From Micromonospora costi (GTDB taxonomy: Bacteria > Actinomycetota > Actinomycetes > Mycobacteriales > Micromonosporaceae), in NCBI RefSeq assembly GCF_003626655.1, contig NZ_RBAN01000006.1, positions 124,001 through 188,000 on the forward strand: DNA of 64,000 nucleotides, in the 5' to 3' direction. Positions 42,052-50,487 of the stretch are shown piece by piece (positions within the stretch are counted from its first letter, which is position 1; each line of letters opens with the position of its first letter). Under the pieces are notes generated by a model. It did no database searches. It was not told the DNA's origin and saw only the letters and a program-made list of their open reading frames with translations. Made by a program: the position numbers and the translations under genes.

Positions 42052-43245
42052 ATGACCGAGGCCCCTACGGCCCTGCTGCGCCGGCACCCCCTCGCCGCCG
42101 ACGCGCTGTTCGCCGCCGGCCTGGTGGCGCTGGACCTGCTGTTCACCCTGCTCACGCCGCGGGAGTACTGGCCGTGGCGGCTGCCCGCGGCGCTGGGCTG
42201 GAGCGTGCTGTGCGCGGTGCCCGTGGTGCTGCGCCGGGTGGCGCCCTGGCCGGCGGTCGCGGCGGCGCTGGCCACCCTGCCGCTGCCGGCGCTGACCGGG
42301 ACGGGTCCGGCCGTGCAGGGCCTGGCGTTCGCCGTGCTGACGTACACCCTCGCCGCGCGCCGCCCGGCCCGCACGGCAGCGCTGGCCGCGCTGGTGCTGT
42401 GGGTGCCGGTGGCGGTGGCGACCGCGATCGCCCCGCCGGCCGTGCCGCTGGCCGTCGGTCCGACGCTGGTGGTGCTGAACAACCTGCTGGTGGGGCTGCT
42501 CTCCTACGCGGTGGGCCGGGTGGTGCACGCCCGCCGGGCGACCACGCGGGCGCTGCGGGAGCGGGCGCGGGTCGCCGAGGAGCGGCAGCGGGCGCTCGCC
42601 GCGCAGGCGGTCGCCGACGAGCGCCGCCGGATCGCCCGGGAGCTGCACGACGTGGTGGCGCACCACGTGAGCGTCATGGGGGTGCTCGCCACCGGCGGCC
42701 GCCGGGTGCTGCGCCGCGATCCCGACGCTGCGGACGAGGTGCTGGGCACGATCGAGGAGACCAGCCGGGCCACGCTGCGGGAGCTGCGCCGGCTGCTGGA
42801 CGTCCTGCGTACCGAGGCGGAGCCGGTCGCCGACCTGTCCCCGCAGCCGGGCCTGGCCGGCATCGACGCCCTCGCCGAGCAGGTGCGCGAGGCCGGCCTG
42901 CCGGTGACGCTGCGCGTCGAGGGCACGCCCGGCGCGTTGGAGGAGGGGGTGGCGCTGGCGGTCTACCGGATCGTGCAGGAGGCGCTGACCAACGCGCTCA
43001 AGCACGCCGGGGCGGCGACGGCCGAGGTGCGGATCGTCCACGGCCCGTCGGCGCTGGAGGTGGAGGTGACCGACACGGGCCGGGGGCCGGCGCCCGGGTC
43101 GGGCGGGCTGGGGCACGGCCTGGTGGGCATGCGGGAGCGGGTCGGGCTCTACGGTGGTGTCCTGCGCACCGGCGCGCGCGCCGGCGGAGGCTACCGGGTG
43201 TACGCGAGGATTCCCGTGGAGCGGCCGGGGCCGGTCGCGGCGTGA
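42052..43245 (+). CDS. Sensor histidine kinase (NarL-partner type)
   Basis: A 397-residue kinase. About five membrane segments occupy residues 15-160 without a clear extracellular sensor domain, then a HisKA_3 dimerisation helix with the phosphoacceptor in RELHDVVAHH, then a HATPase domain (NALKHAG, then GHGLVGMRERV). It would phosphorylate the response regulator encoded 23 bp downstream. A TAGCGT box lies 6 nt before the ATG. Such intramembrane-sensing kinases often respond to envelope stress or antibiotics and control the ABC transporter next door. Confidence 0.9.
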   Translation: MTEAPTALLRRHPLAADALFAAGLVALDLLFTLLTPREYWPWRLPAALGWSVLCAVPVVLRRVAPWPAVAAALATLPLPALTGTGPAVQGLAFAVLTYTLAARRPARTAALAALVLWVPVAVATAIAPPAVPLAVGPTLVVLNNLLVGLLSYAVGRVVHARRATTRALRERARVAEERQRALAAQAVADERRRIARELHDVVAHHVSVMGVLATGGRRVLRRDPDAADEVLGTIEETSRATLRELRRLLDVLRTEAEPVADLSPQPGLAGIDALAEQVREAGLPVTLRVEGTPGALEEGVALAVYRIVQEALTNALKHAGAATAEVRIVHGPSALEVEVTDTGRGPAPGSGGLGHGLVGMRERVGLYGGVLRTGARAGGGYRVYARIPVERPGPVAA

Positions 43246-43268
43246 CCGGGCGGGACAGGGAGACGGGA

Positions 43269-43949
43269 ATGACGGATCAGGCGGCACGGCCGGTACGCAT
43301 CCTGCTCGCCGACGACCAGCCGCTGCTGCGGACCGGTTTCCGGATGGTGCTGGGCGCCGAGGACGACCTGCACGTGGTGGCCGAGGCCGGCGACGGGGTG
43401 GAGGCGGTCGACCTGTCCCGCCGGCTGCTGCCCGACGTGGTGCTCATGGACATCCGGATGCCGCGGATGGACGGGGTGGCCGCCACCCGGGCCATCGTCG
43501 ACGCCCGGCTGCCGGTGCGGGTGCTGATCCTCACGACGTTCGACCTCGACGAGTACGTGGTGGGGGCGCTGCGGGCGGGCGCCAGCGGCTTCCTCGCCAA
43601 GGACGTGCCGGCGGAGGACCTGGTGACCGCGATCCGGACGGTGGCCGCCGGGGAGGCGGTGGTGGCGCCGCGCATCCTCAAGCGGCTGCTGGACCGCTTC
43701 GCCGACGCGCTGCCGGACCCGGCGGCCGCCCCGCCGCGGTCGCTGGCGGCGCTCACCGACCGCGAGCGGGAGGTGCTCGTGCAGATGGCCCGGGGGTTGT
43801 CCAACGCCGAGATCGCCGCGGCGCTGTCGGTGAGCGAGACCACGATCAAGACGCACGTGGGGCACGTGCTCACGAAGTTGGGGCTGCGGGACCGGGTGCA
43901 GGCCGTCGTCCTGGCGTACGAGACGGGTCTGGTCCGCCCCCGGGCGTAG
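43269..43949 (+). CDS. LuxR/NarL family response regulator
   Basis: A 226-residue regulator. The receiver domain has LLADDQP and the phosphorylated Asp in VLMDIRMPRMDG, with the conserved TTF and K in FLAKDVP. The C-terminal LuxR-type helix-turn-helix reads LTDREREVLVQMARGLSNAEIA. It pairs with the upstream kinase and probably acts on the ABC exporter promoter at 44054-44084, which holds inverted repeats. Confidence 0.93.
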   Translation: MTDQAARPVRILLADDQPLLRTGFRMVLGAEDDLHVVAEAGDGVEAVDLSRRLLPDVVLMDIRMPRMDGVAATRAIVDARLPVRVLILTTFDLDEYVVGALRAGASGFLAKDVPAEDLVTAIRTVAAGEAVVAPRILKRLLDRFADALPDPAAAPPRSLAALTDREREVLVQMARGLSNAEIAAALSVSETTIKTHVGHVLTKLGLRDRVQAVVLAYETGLVRPRA

Positions 43950-44019
43950 CGGCGGCCTCCGGCTACCCCGTTGGGCGTACGCGCGGATCACTCTCCGGCA
44001 CGACGGCGCGGTGGCCGTC

Positions 44020-44084
44020 GTCACCTACCGTGACCGCAGACGGCCTGGCGCGGTTGACCCTCACGTGGCGTGAGCTCCTAGCGT
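44020..44084 (+). promoter_or_regulatory. Promoter with inverted repeats upstream of the ABC exporter
   Basis: This lies in the 352-bp gap 43950-44301, in which I see no gene. TTGACC (44054-44059) and TAGCGT (44079-44084) form a -35/-10 pair with a 19-bp spacer. The spacer holds the perfect repeat CTCACG-TGG-CGTGAG (44060-44074). Another, GTCAC-CTACC-GTGAC, is at 44020-44034. Both are candidate sites for the NarL-type regulator. The 5' UTR would be about 210 nt long. Confidence 0.45.
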
Positions 44085-44301
44085 CGGCCGGGGCGCCTCC
44101 CGGGCGGCGAAACGCGGTCGACGGCACGGTCGATCAGGGGCAACCCTGAGCCGGGATCGGGGGCACCCGCAGCGCGGAAATCCGCGCCGGCTCCGACCGC
44201 AGGCGGACGGAACGGTGGCGGGAAGCACCGAGGATGGGAAACAGCCGCGCCGAATCCAGCGGGGGGCGGCGCGGACCGACGAATCGAACGAGGGAGACGA
44301 C

Positions 44302-45069
44302 GTGACCGCGACGGTAGGCCGGCAGGCGCAGGCCGCGGCCCGGGCGAACGACGTGTGGAAGGTGTACGGCAGCGGCGAGGCGCAGGTCATCGCGCTGAGG
44401 GGGGTCAGCGCGGAGTTCGAGCGGGGCCGGTTCACCGCGATCATGGGCCCGTCCGGGTCCGGCAAGTCGACGCTGATGCACTGCCTGGCGGGCCTGGACA
44501 CGGTGACCCGGGGGACGGTGGCGATCGGCGACACCACGGTCACCGGTCTGGGGGACGCCGGGCTCACCAAGTTGCGCCGGGACAAGGTGGGGTTCATCTT
44601 CCAGCAGTTCAACCTGCTGCCCACCCTGAGCGCGAAGGAGAACATCCTGCTGCCCCTGTCGATCGCGGGGCGCAAGCCGGACCCGGCCTGGTACGACACG
44701 GTGATCGACACGGTCGGCCTGCGGGACCGGCTCGACCACCGGCCGGCGCAGCTGTCCGGTGGCCAGCAGCAGCGGGTGGCGTGCGCCCGGGCCCTGGTGT
44801 CGCGCCCTGAGGTGATCTTCGCCGACGAGCCGACCGGCAACCTGGACTCGCGCGCCGGTGCGGAGGTGCTCAACTTCCTGCGCAACTCGGTACGCGAGCA
44901 CGGCCAGACGATCGTCATGGTCACCCACGACCCGACCGCCGCCGCGTACGCCGACCGGGTGGTGTTCCTCGCCGACGGGCAGATCGTGTCGGAGCTGATC
45001 GAGCCGACCGCCGAGACGGTGCTGGACACGATGAAGAAGCTGGACGCCCCGGCCGAGGTGAACGGCTGA
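44302..45069 (+). CDS. ABC transporter ATP-binding protein (MacB type)
   Basis: A 255-residue ATPase. Walker A is GPSGSGKST, the Q-loop FIFQQFNLLPTL, the signature LSGGQQQRVA, Walker B VIFADEPTG, and the switch His is in VTHDPTAA. The layout is that of LolD/MacB ATPases. The GTG start is preceded by AGGGAG. The stop overlaps the permease start (TGATG). With the permease it forms a mechanotransmission-type exporter or extractor, perhaps for an antibiotic or lipid-linked peptide. Confidence 0.92.
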   Translation: MTATVGRQAQAAARANDVWKVYGSGEAQVIALRGVSAEFERGRFTAIMGPSGSGKSTLMHCLAGLDTVTRGTVAIGDTTVTGLGDAGLTKLRRDKVGFIFQQFNLLPTLSAKENILLPLSIAGRKPDPAWYDTVIDTVGLRDRLDHRPAQLSGGQQQRVACARALVSRPEVIFADEPTGNLDSRAGAEVLNFLRNSVREHGQTIVMVTHDPTAAAYADRVVFLADGQIVSELIEPTAETVLDTMKKLDAPAEVNG

Positions 45070-47621
45070 TGATCCGGGCGACGCTGAAGAGTTTGCTGGC
45101 CCGCAAGCTCCGGCTCATCCTCTCGGGACTCGCGGTCGTGCTCGGGGTGATGTTCGTGTCCGGCGCGTTCGTGCTCACCGACACGCTCGGCCGTACATTT
45201 GACTCGATCTTCGCCGACGCGTACGAGGGCATCGACGTCAACGTGGCGGCCAAGCCGAAGATCGCGATGTCGGAGATGGAGGGCGAGCAGACCGCCCCGC
45301 CGTTCGCGGCCACGACGGTCGACACCGTCAAGGCGGTGCCCGGGGTGGCCGAGGCCACCGGCGTGGTGGCCGCCGACGGCGCGCGGCTGATCGGCAGCAA
45401 CGGCAAGGCCGTGGCCTCGTTCGGCCCGCCGCAGCTCGGCGAGAACTGGACGGGCGAGTCGGACGTGGTGCGGCTCCGCGAGGGGCGGGAGCCGCGTGCC
45501 GACGACGAGATCGTCATCAACAAGGGCCTGGCGACCGCCGGCAAGGTGAAGCTCGGCGAGCGGGTGGGCGTGCTCACCCCGCTGGAGCCGAAGCGCGAGT
45601 TCACGATCGTCGGGATCTTCGGTTACAGCGGCAACCGGGACTCCATCGGCGGCGCCAACGAGATCATGTTCACCACGCCGATGGCGCAGCGGCTGATGCT
45701 GGGCGAGCCGGGCACGTTCAACAGCGTGTCCGTGAAGGCCGCCGGCGGGGTGTCCGACGAGTCGCTGCGCGACGCGGTGGCCTCGGCCGTGGGCGACGGT
45801 TTCGTGGTGAAGACCGGTGAGCAGCTCTCCACCGAGGCGGCCGAGGGCTTCAAGGAGGCCCTGTCGTTCTTCAACCGGATCCTGCTGGGCTTCGCGGCGG
45901 TGGCGCTGCTGGTCGGCACGTTCCTGATCCTCAACACGTTCTCGATCATCGTGGCGCAGCGGACCCGGGAACTGGCGCTGATGCGCGCCATCGGGGCGAA
46001 CCGCCGGCAGATGATCGGCTCGGTCGTGCTGGAGGCCGTCGCCGTGGGGCTCATCGCCTCGGTGCTGGGCCTGGCCGCCGGTATCGGCATCGGCGCGCTG
46101 CTGGCGTGGGCGTTCGGCAACCTCGCGGGCGGCCTCACCCTGGCCGGTCTCGGCGTGCCGGCGTCGGCGGTGATCGGCGCGTTCGCCGTCGGCCTGGTCA
46201 TCACCGTGGTGGCCGCGCTGCTGCCGGCGCTGCGGGCGTCCCGGATCCCGCCGATCGCGGCCATGCAGGACGTCGCGACCCCGGACCGGCCGCTGACCCG
46301 GATCACGCTGGCCGGCGGGCTGGTCACGGCGGTCGGCGCCGCGCTGCTCGTCCTCGGGCTGGGCGGCAACGCCGGGGGCAACACGCTCGTCACGATCCTC
46401 GGTGGCGTCCTGTTCGCTTTCATCGGGGTGGCGTTGCTGACCCCGTTGATCAGCAGGCCGGTGGTGAGCCTGCTCGGCGCGATCTTCGCCTGGTCGGTGC
46501 CGGGCAAGCTGGGCCGGCTGAACTCCGGGCGCAACCCGCGCCGCACCGCCATCACGGCCGCCGCGCTGATGGTCGGCATCGCCCTGGTCACCGGCGTGAC
46601 CGTGATCCTCGACTCGGCGAAGAGCAGCATCAGCGGCCTCGCCCAGGACACGATCAAGGCCGAACTGGTGATCGCGGGCGTGCAGAGCGGGCCGCGTCCG
46701 CCGACGTTCGACCCGGCGGTGCTCCAGAAGGCCGCCGCGATCCCCGGCGTCCAGCTGGTCGACGGCGAGTACGGCGACCTGGCCGTGGTCGGCGGGGAGC
46801 GCACCTGGGTGGGTGCGAGCAGCGAGGACGCCGCGCTGCGGCAGGTCTTCGGTGTGCGGCCCACCGCCGGTGACATCGACCGGCTCGCGCCGGGCCAGAT
46901 GCTGGTCAGTTCGGACACGGCCGAGGCGCGCAACCTGTCGGTCGGCTCGACGGTGCCGGTGCAGCTGGCCCGCGGCGAGCCCACCACCTACACGGTCACC
47001 GGCATCTACGAGAGCAGCCAGATCACCGGCGGGGTGCTGCTTCCGGCGGAGGCGGTGCGCGACTTCGCCATCCCGCAGCCGATCCAGGGCTTCATCCAGC
47101 TGGCCCCCGGCGCCCGGGTCGCCGACGTGCAGCCGCAGGTGGAGGCGCTGCTCGCCGACTCCCCCGAGGTCTCCGTGGCCGACCGGGACGCGTTCATCGA
47201 GCAGCAGGCCAGCCAGGTCGACGGGCTGCTCACGATGATCCAGATCCTGCTGGCGCTGGCCATCGTGATCGCGGTGCTGGGCATCGTCAACACCCTGGCG
47301 CTGTCCGTGCTGGAACGCACCCGGGAGCTGGGCCTGCTGCGGGCCATCGGGCTGCGCCGGGCGCAGACCATGCGGATGATCACCGTGGAGGCGGTGGTGA
47401 TCTCGGTGTTCGGCGCGCTGCTCGGCGTCGTCGTCGGCGCCGGCCTCGGCGCCGCGGTGGTGGAGGCGCTCAAGGACGAGGGCATCACCGACCTGATCCT
47501 GCCCTGGTCGCAGATGGGAGTCTTCCTCGGCCTCGCCGCGATCGTGGGCGTGGTCGCGGCGGTCCTGCCCGCGATCCGGGCGGCCCGGATCAACGTCCTG
47601 GGCGCCATCGCCCACGACTGA
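45069..47621 (+). CDS. ABC transporter permease (FtsX/MacB superfamily, duplicated)
   Basis: An 850-residue protein with ten membrane segments in the usual actinobacterial double-FtsX layout: one segment, a large extracellular MacB-like domain (about 45-260), three segments, a further pair, a second periplasmic domain (about 520-690), then three segments. RTRELALMRAIGANRRQ and RTRELGLLRAIGLRRAQ are the two copies of the coupling-helix motif that contacts the ATPase. The family works as an exporter or as a mechanical shuttle. A perfect terminator palindrome follows. Confidence 0.92.
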   Translation: MIRATLKSLLARKLRLILSGLAVVLGVMFVSGAFVLTDTLGRTFDSIFADAYEGIDVNVAAKPKIAMSEMEGEQTAPPFAATTVDTVKAVPGVAEATGVVAADGARLIGSNGKAVASFGPPQLGENWTGESDVVRLREGREPRADDEIVINKGLATAGKVKLGERVGVLTPLEPKREFTIVGIFGYSGNRDSIGGANEIMFTTPMAQRLMLGEPGTFNSVSVKAAGGVSDESLRDAVASAVGDGFVVKTGEQLSTEAAEGFKEALSFFNRILLGFAAVALLVGTFLILNTFSIIVAQRTRELALMRAIGANRRQMIGSVVLEAVAVGLIASVLGLAAGIGIGALLAWAFGNLAGGLTLAGLGVPASAVIGAFAVGLVITVVAALLPALRASRIPPIAAMQDVATPDRPLTRITLAGGLVTAVGAALLVLGLGGNAGGNTLVTILGGVLFAFIGVALLTPLISRPVVSLLGAIFAWSVPGKLGRLNSGRNPRRTAITAAALMVGIALVTGVTVILDSAKSSISGLAQDTIKAELVIAGVQSGPRPPTFDPAVLQKAAAIPGVQLVDGEYGDLAVVGGERTWVGASSEDAALRQVFGVRPTAGDIDRLAPGQMLVSSDTAEARNLSVGSTVPVQLARGEPTTYTVTGIYESSQITGGVLLPAEAVRDFAIPQPIQGFIQLAPGARVADVQPQVEALLADSPEVSVADRDAFIEQQASQVDGLLTMIQILLALAIVIAVLGIVNTLALSVLERTRELGLLRAIGLRRAQTMRMITVEAVVISVFGALLGVVVGAGLGAAVVEALKDEGITDLILPWSQMGVFLGLAAIVGVVAAVLPAIRAARINVLGAIAHD

Positions 47622-47632
47622 CGCACCGGATG

Positions 47633-47664
47633 CGAGGGGCCCCGCCGGCCGGCGGGGCCCCTCG
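47633..47664. terminator. Perfect 32-bp palindromic terminator
   Basis: The 32-bp palindrome CGAGGGGCC...GGCCCCTCG at 47633-47664 lies between the convergent permease and HAD genes, and can terminate both. Confidence 0.8.
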
Positions 47665-47669
47665 TCGCG

Positions 47670-48365
47670 TCACAGGCCGGCGGTGCGCTCGCCGAGCAGC
47701 GCCGCGAGCAGCTCCAGGTCCGCGGCGGTCAGGCTCTCCAACTGGTGTACGCCCTCGGTGGCCGGCAGCGGCACCTCGGCCGGTACGGCCAGCACGGCGG
47801 CGCCGGCGGCCAGGGCGCTCGCGACCCCGGTGGCGGAGTCCTCGATGGCCACGCACCGCTCGATCGGCACGCCGAGCATCCGCGCCGCGGTGAGGTACGG
47901 CTCCGGGTGCGGCTTGGCGGCGTCGACCTCGTCGCCGCAGACCACCGCGTCGAAGCTGTCCCGCCCGAGGGTCTCCAGGGCCACCTCGACCAGCGGCCGG
48001 ACGCTCGAGGTGACCAGCGCGGTCGGGATGCCCGCGGCGCGTACGGCCCGCAGCAACGCGAGGGCGCCGGGACGCCACCGCAGCCCGGTGCCGAACAGCT
48101 CCAGGATCCGGGCGTCGATCCAGGCGGCGCTGACCGCCGGGTCCCGGTGCGGCTGGCCGAGGTCCTCATGGAAGATCCGCATCGAGTCGGCCATGCTGGT
48201 GCCGATGATCGCCTTGCGCGCGGCGTCGGACAGGGTGCCCCCGTACGTCTCGGCGAGTTCGGTGAGCGCGACGTCCCACAGCTTCTCGCTGTCGATGAGG
48301 GTGCCGTCCATGTCGAAGAGCACGGCGGCCGGGTGACGACGGGTGTGCGGGTCCTCGGCAGACAT
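47670..48365 (-). CDS. HAD-IA family phosphatase (beta-phosphoglucomutase-like)
   Basis: A 231-residue phosphatase. Motif I is VLFDMDGTLIDSE, motif II TALVTSSVR, motif III the Lys in DAAKPHPEPY, and motif IV AIEDSATGV. The cap domain is the small helical type after motif I. It is like sugar-phosphate phosphatases such as YniC/DOG, but the substrate is not certain. The ATG at 48365 has GAGAGG upstream. Confidence 0.88.
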   Translation of the reverse strand: MSAEDPHTRRHPAAVLFDMDGTLIDSEKLWDVALTELAETYGGTLSDAARKAIIGTSMADSMRIFHEDLGQPHRDPAVSAAWIDARILELFGTGLRWRPGALALLRAVRAAGIPTALVTSSVRPLVEVALETLGRDSFDAVVCGDEVDAAKPHPEPYLTAARMLGVPIERCVAIEDSATGVASALAAGAAVLAVPAEVPLPATEGVHQLESLTAADLELLAALLGERTAGL

Positions 48366-48463
48366 GCCGGGATCCTCTCAGGGATCCGCCGGGCCGGTCG
48401 TCGCGGTGCCCGCCCGGGTGACCCACGCAATCCGGCCGGCCGCGCGGGGCGGGCCGGGCACGG

Positions 48464-49231
48464 TCAGCCGAGGTCGCAGGCGGCCAGCGACCGCTCGTAG
48501 CCGCGGAAGAACGACTCGGTGCGCTGCTCCGCGGTGCCGTGCGAGCCCTCCGCGAACCAGGGCTGGTCCGGGTCGTCGCCGACCGCCGCGAGCCCCTCCC
48601 GGAACTCCTCCAGGTCGCCCTCGCCGAGGGTGAGGGTGCCGTCCCGCACCGAGTCGCCTAGGTAGGCGCCGGCCATGCAGTCGGCCTGGAGCTCCTGCTG
48701 GATGGTGAAGTCGTAGCGGATGCCGAGGCGTACCTGGATGCCGTGCGCGTACTCGTGGCCGAGCAGGTAGAACACGAACGCGTCCCCGACCTGCCGGAAC
48801 GCGGCCACCGACCAGGTGACGTCGTAGGCGATGAAGTCGCCCTGCGAGCAGTAGACGGCGTTGTTGCGGGGCAGCGGCTGCCCGCCGCAGGAGACCTGCC
48901 CCGCCCGCTCGTACGGGACGATGCGCCGGACCGGCCGGAACTGCTGCCCCGAGGCCCGGAACTGGGCCGCCCAGTACCGCTCGGCCACCGCCTGCGCGTC
49001 GGCCACGTCCTGCGCGAACTCCTCCACGCTGGTGGTGCCGTCGGCGCGTGTGGTGGACGGGTCGGGCGCGGCCGCGGAGCGCCGCGGCGCCGGCTCACCG
49101 CCCTCCTGCGGGTCGGAGACGCCGCCGACGAAACAGCCGGCGGTGGCCACCAGCACCACCAGCAGGCCGGCCAACAGCCCCCGCGACCGTCGTGCCGCCC
49201 GTGTCTCCACTATGCCCTCCCCGGCGTCCAT
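48464..49231 (-). CDS. Neutral zinc metallopeptidase, exported
   Basis: A 255-residue protein of the YpfJ-like putative neutral zinc metallopeptidase family. Residues 18-38 are a hydrophobic export signal ending in ATAGC, a weak lipobox, so a lipoprotein is possible. LLGHEYAHGIQ is the HExxH-like zinc motif (HEYAH), and QQELQADCMAGAYLG holds the third ligand Glu. Four other cysteines suggest disulfides outside the cell. The substrate is unknown. Confidence 0.85.
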   Translation of the reverse strand: MDAGEGIVETRAARRSRGLLAGLLVVLVATAGCFVGGVSDPQEGGEPAPRRSAAAPDPSTTRADGTTSVEEFAQDVADAQAVAERYWAAQFRASGQQFRPVRRIVPYERAGQVSCGGQPLPRNNAVYCSQGDFIAYDVTWSVAAFRQVGDAFVFYLLGHEYAHGIQVRLGIRYDFTIQQELQADCMAGAYLGDSVRDGTLTLGEGDLEEFREGLAAVGDDPDQPWFAEGSHGTAEQRTESFFRGYERSLAACDLG

Positions 49232-49303
49232 CCTGTCGCGAGCCAGTACCCCGGCGGCGCGGCCGCCATGCGAAACGATCCACGGGCGCGGGGGCGCTGC
49301 GGT

Positions 49304-49510
49304 TCAGGTGCCGTCGGTCCGGCCGTTCAGCCAGGTCTCGCCCTGCGACTGGTGCCGCTCGACCTCGTACCGCTGCTGGGACGCCCGCGCGTCGCGGACG
49401 GCGGTCGCGTCGTCCGACGCGCCGAGGCGGCGGCGGTCCCGCCGACCCACGTACAGGAAGCAGCCGACGAAGAGCAGGGCCACGATCCCGAGCACGATCC
49501 ACGGCGTCAT
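49304..49510 (-). CDS. Small single-pass membrane protein
   Basis: A 68-residue protein with an N-terminal membrane segment (WIVLGIVALLFVGCFLYV) followed by a charged Arg/Asp/Gln-rich tail. The family was not recognised. A TACTGT box 6 nt before the ATG at 49510 supports the start. Confidence 0.65.
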   Translation of the reverse strand: MTPWIVLGIVALLFVGCFLYVGRRDRRRLGASDDATAVRDARASQQRYEVERHQSQGETWLNGRTDGT

Positions 49511-49567
49511 GAGCCGACAGTACGAGGGCCACGCGAGCCGGTCCCCGGGTCTAGGGTCACCCCGACC

Positions 49568-49996
49568 GTGACGGCGGTCGACGCCGACCAGCACGATCAG
49601 GGCGGCGCGGGCGTCCCGGCCCGGCGGACGGTACGTGCGGGCCGCGCTGCCGGACCTGCCCTTCGCCGACGGCGCCTTCGACGCCGCGGTGGCGAACTTC
49701 GTGGTCAACCACGTCGGTGACCCGCGCGCCGCCGCGGCGCAGCTGCGCCGGGTGGTAGCTGGACGTGGGTGCGGTGCGAGACGCTGTCCTGGGTGCACTG
49801 CACCGATCCGGACGACTGGTGGTCCGGCCCGGCCAACGGGATCGGGTGGCTCGGGATTCTGCTGGACGGCGCGCCGGCGCGGTTGCGTGGGCGGGTCCGT
49901 GCGGAGTACGACCGACTCGCCGCCGCGTACCTCGGTCCGGACGGGCTGCTCGGGCTGCCCACCGCTGCCGTTCTCGCGGCGGGTCGGGTGCGGTGA
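49568..49996 (+). pseudogene. Relic of a SAM-dependent methyltransferase
   Basis: Three pieces of one methyltransferase lie in different frames. VTAVDAD (49568 onwards) matches the SAM-binding acidic loop. LPFADGAFDAAVANFVVNHVGDPRAAAAQLRRV (in 49656-49755) is the following conserved core. WWSGPANGIGWLGIL to PTAAVLAAGR (49818-49990) is the C-terminal end. The N-terminal glycine-rich motif is absent and the frame changes at least twice, with a deletion near 49757. It is therefore broken. The 572 bp from 49511 to 50082 hold no other gene. Confidence 0.75.
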
Positions 49997-50082
49997 CCCG
50001 CGAGGGGCATGTCCGGAACCGGCCGGCGGCGACGACGTCTCGGGTGAGCGGCGCCGCGTGGGCGCCCGCGGAAGGAGCAGAC

Positions 50083-50484
50083 GTGAAGTACATGATCATG
50101 CTGTACGGCTCGCAGCAGGACTACGACATGATGACCGGCGGTCCGTCCGACAAGCCGGCCATGTCGGCCGAGCAGGTCGCCGAGATGCACGCCCACATGG
50201 AGAAGGTCCACCAGGCGCTCGCCGAGTCCGGCGAGCTGGTCGACGCGCGCGGCCTGACGGCGCCGGTGCACGCCCGGCGGGTGCAGGTCGACGGCGGCCT
50301 GCCGGTGGTCACCGACGGGCCGTACCCGGAGACGCAGGAGGTGCTGGCCGGCTACACGATCGTCGAGTGCGCCAGTTTCGACCGGGCCACCGAGATCGCC
50401 GCCGGCTTCGTGAACCCGGACGCACCGGGCGAGTACGTCGACGTGCGGCCGGTGGTCGACGGCATCGAGGACCTGGCCGGCTGA
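50083..50484 (+). CDS. YCII-related DGPF-domain protein
   Basis: A 133-residue protein. YMIMLYGSQ is the start of the YciI-like fold, and TDGPYPETQEVLAGYTIVE holds the DGPF-type motif. The GTG start is preceded by GGAAGGAG. Its gene is 3 bp upstream of an ECF sigma factor, and DGPF proteins are the known genomic partners of the ECF42 group. The biochemical role is unknown. Confidence 0.9.
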   Translation: MKYMIMLYGSQQDYDMMTGGPSDKPAMSAEQVAEMHAHMEKVHQALAESGELVDARGLTAPVHARRVQVDGGLPVVTDGPYPETQEVLAGYTIVECASFDRATEIAAGFVNPDAPGEYVDVRPVVDGIEDLAG

Positions 50485-50487
50485 CCG

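Noticed and set aside
44061..47615. A 1184-codon minus-strand open frame opposite the ABC exporter
   Set aside because: Composition is dominated by His, Arg, Asp and Gly, and both exporter genes on the other strand have full motifs.
49511..50082. A continuous protein-coding gene in this gap
   Set aside because: The long plus-strand frame through here changes away from the conserved methyltransferase segments, which lie in different frames, so a pseudogene explains the data better.
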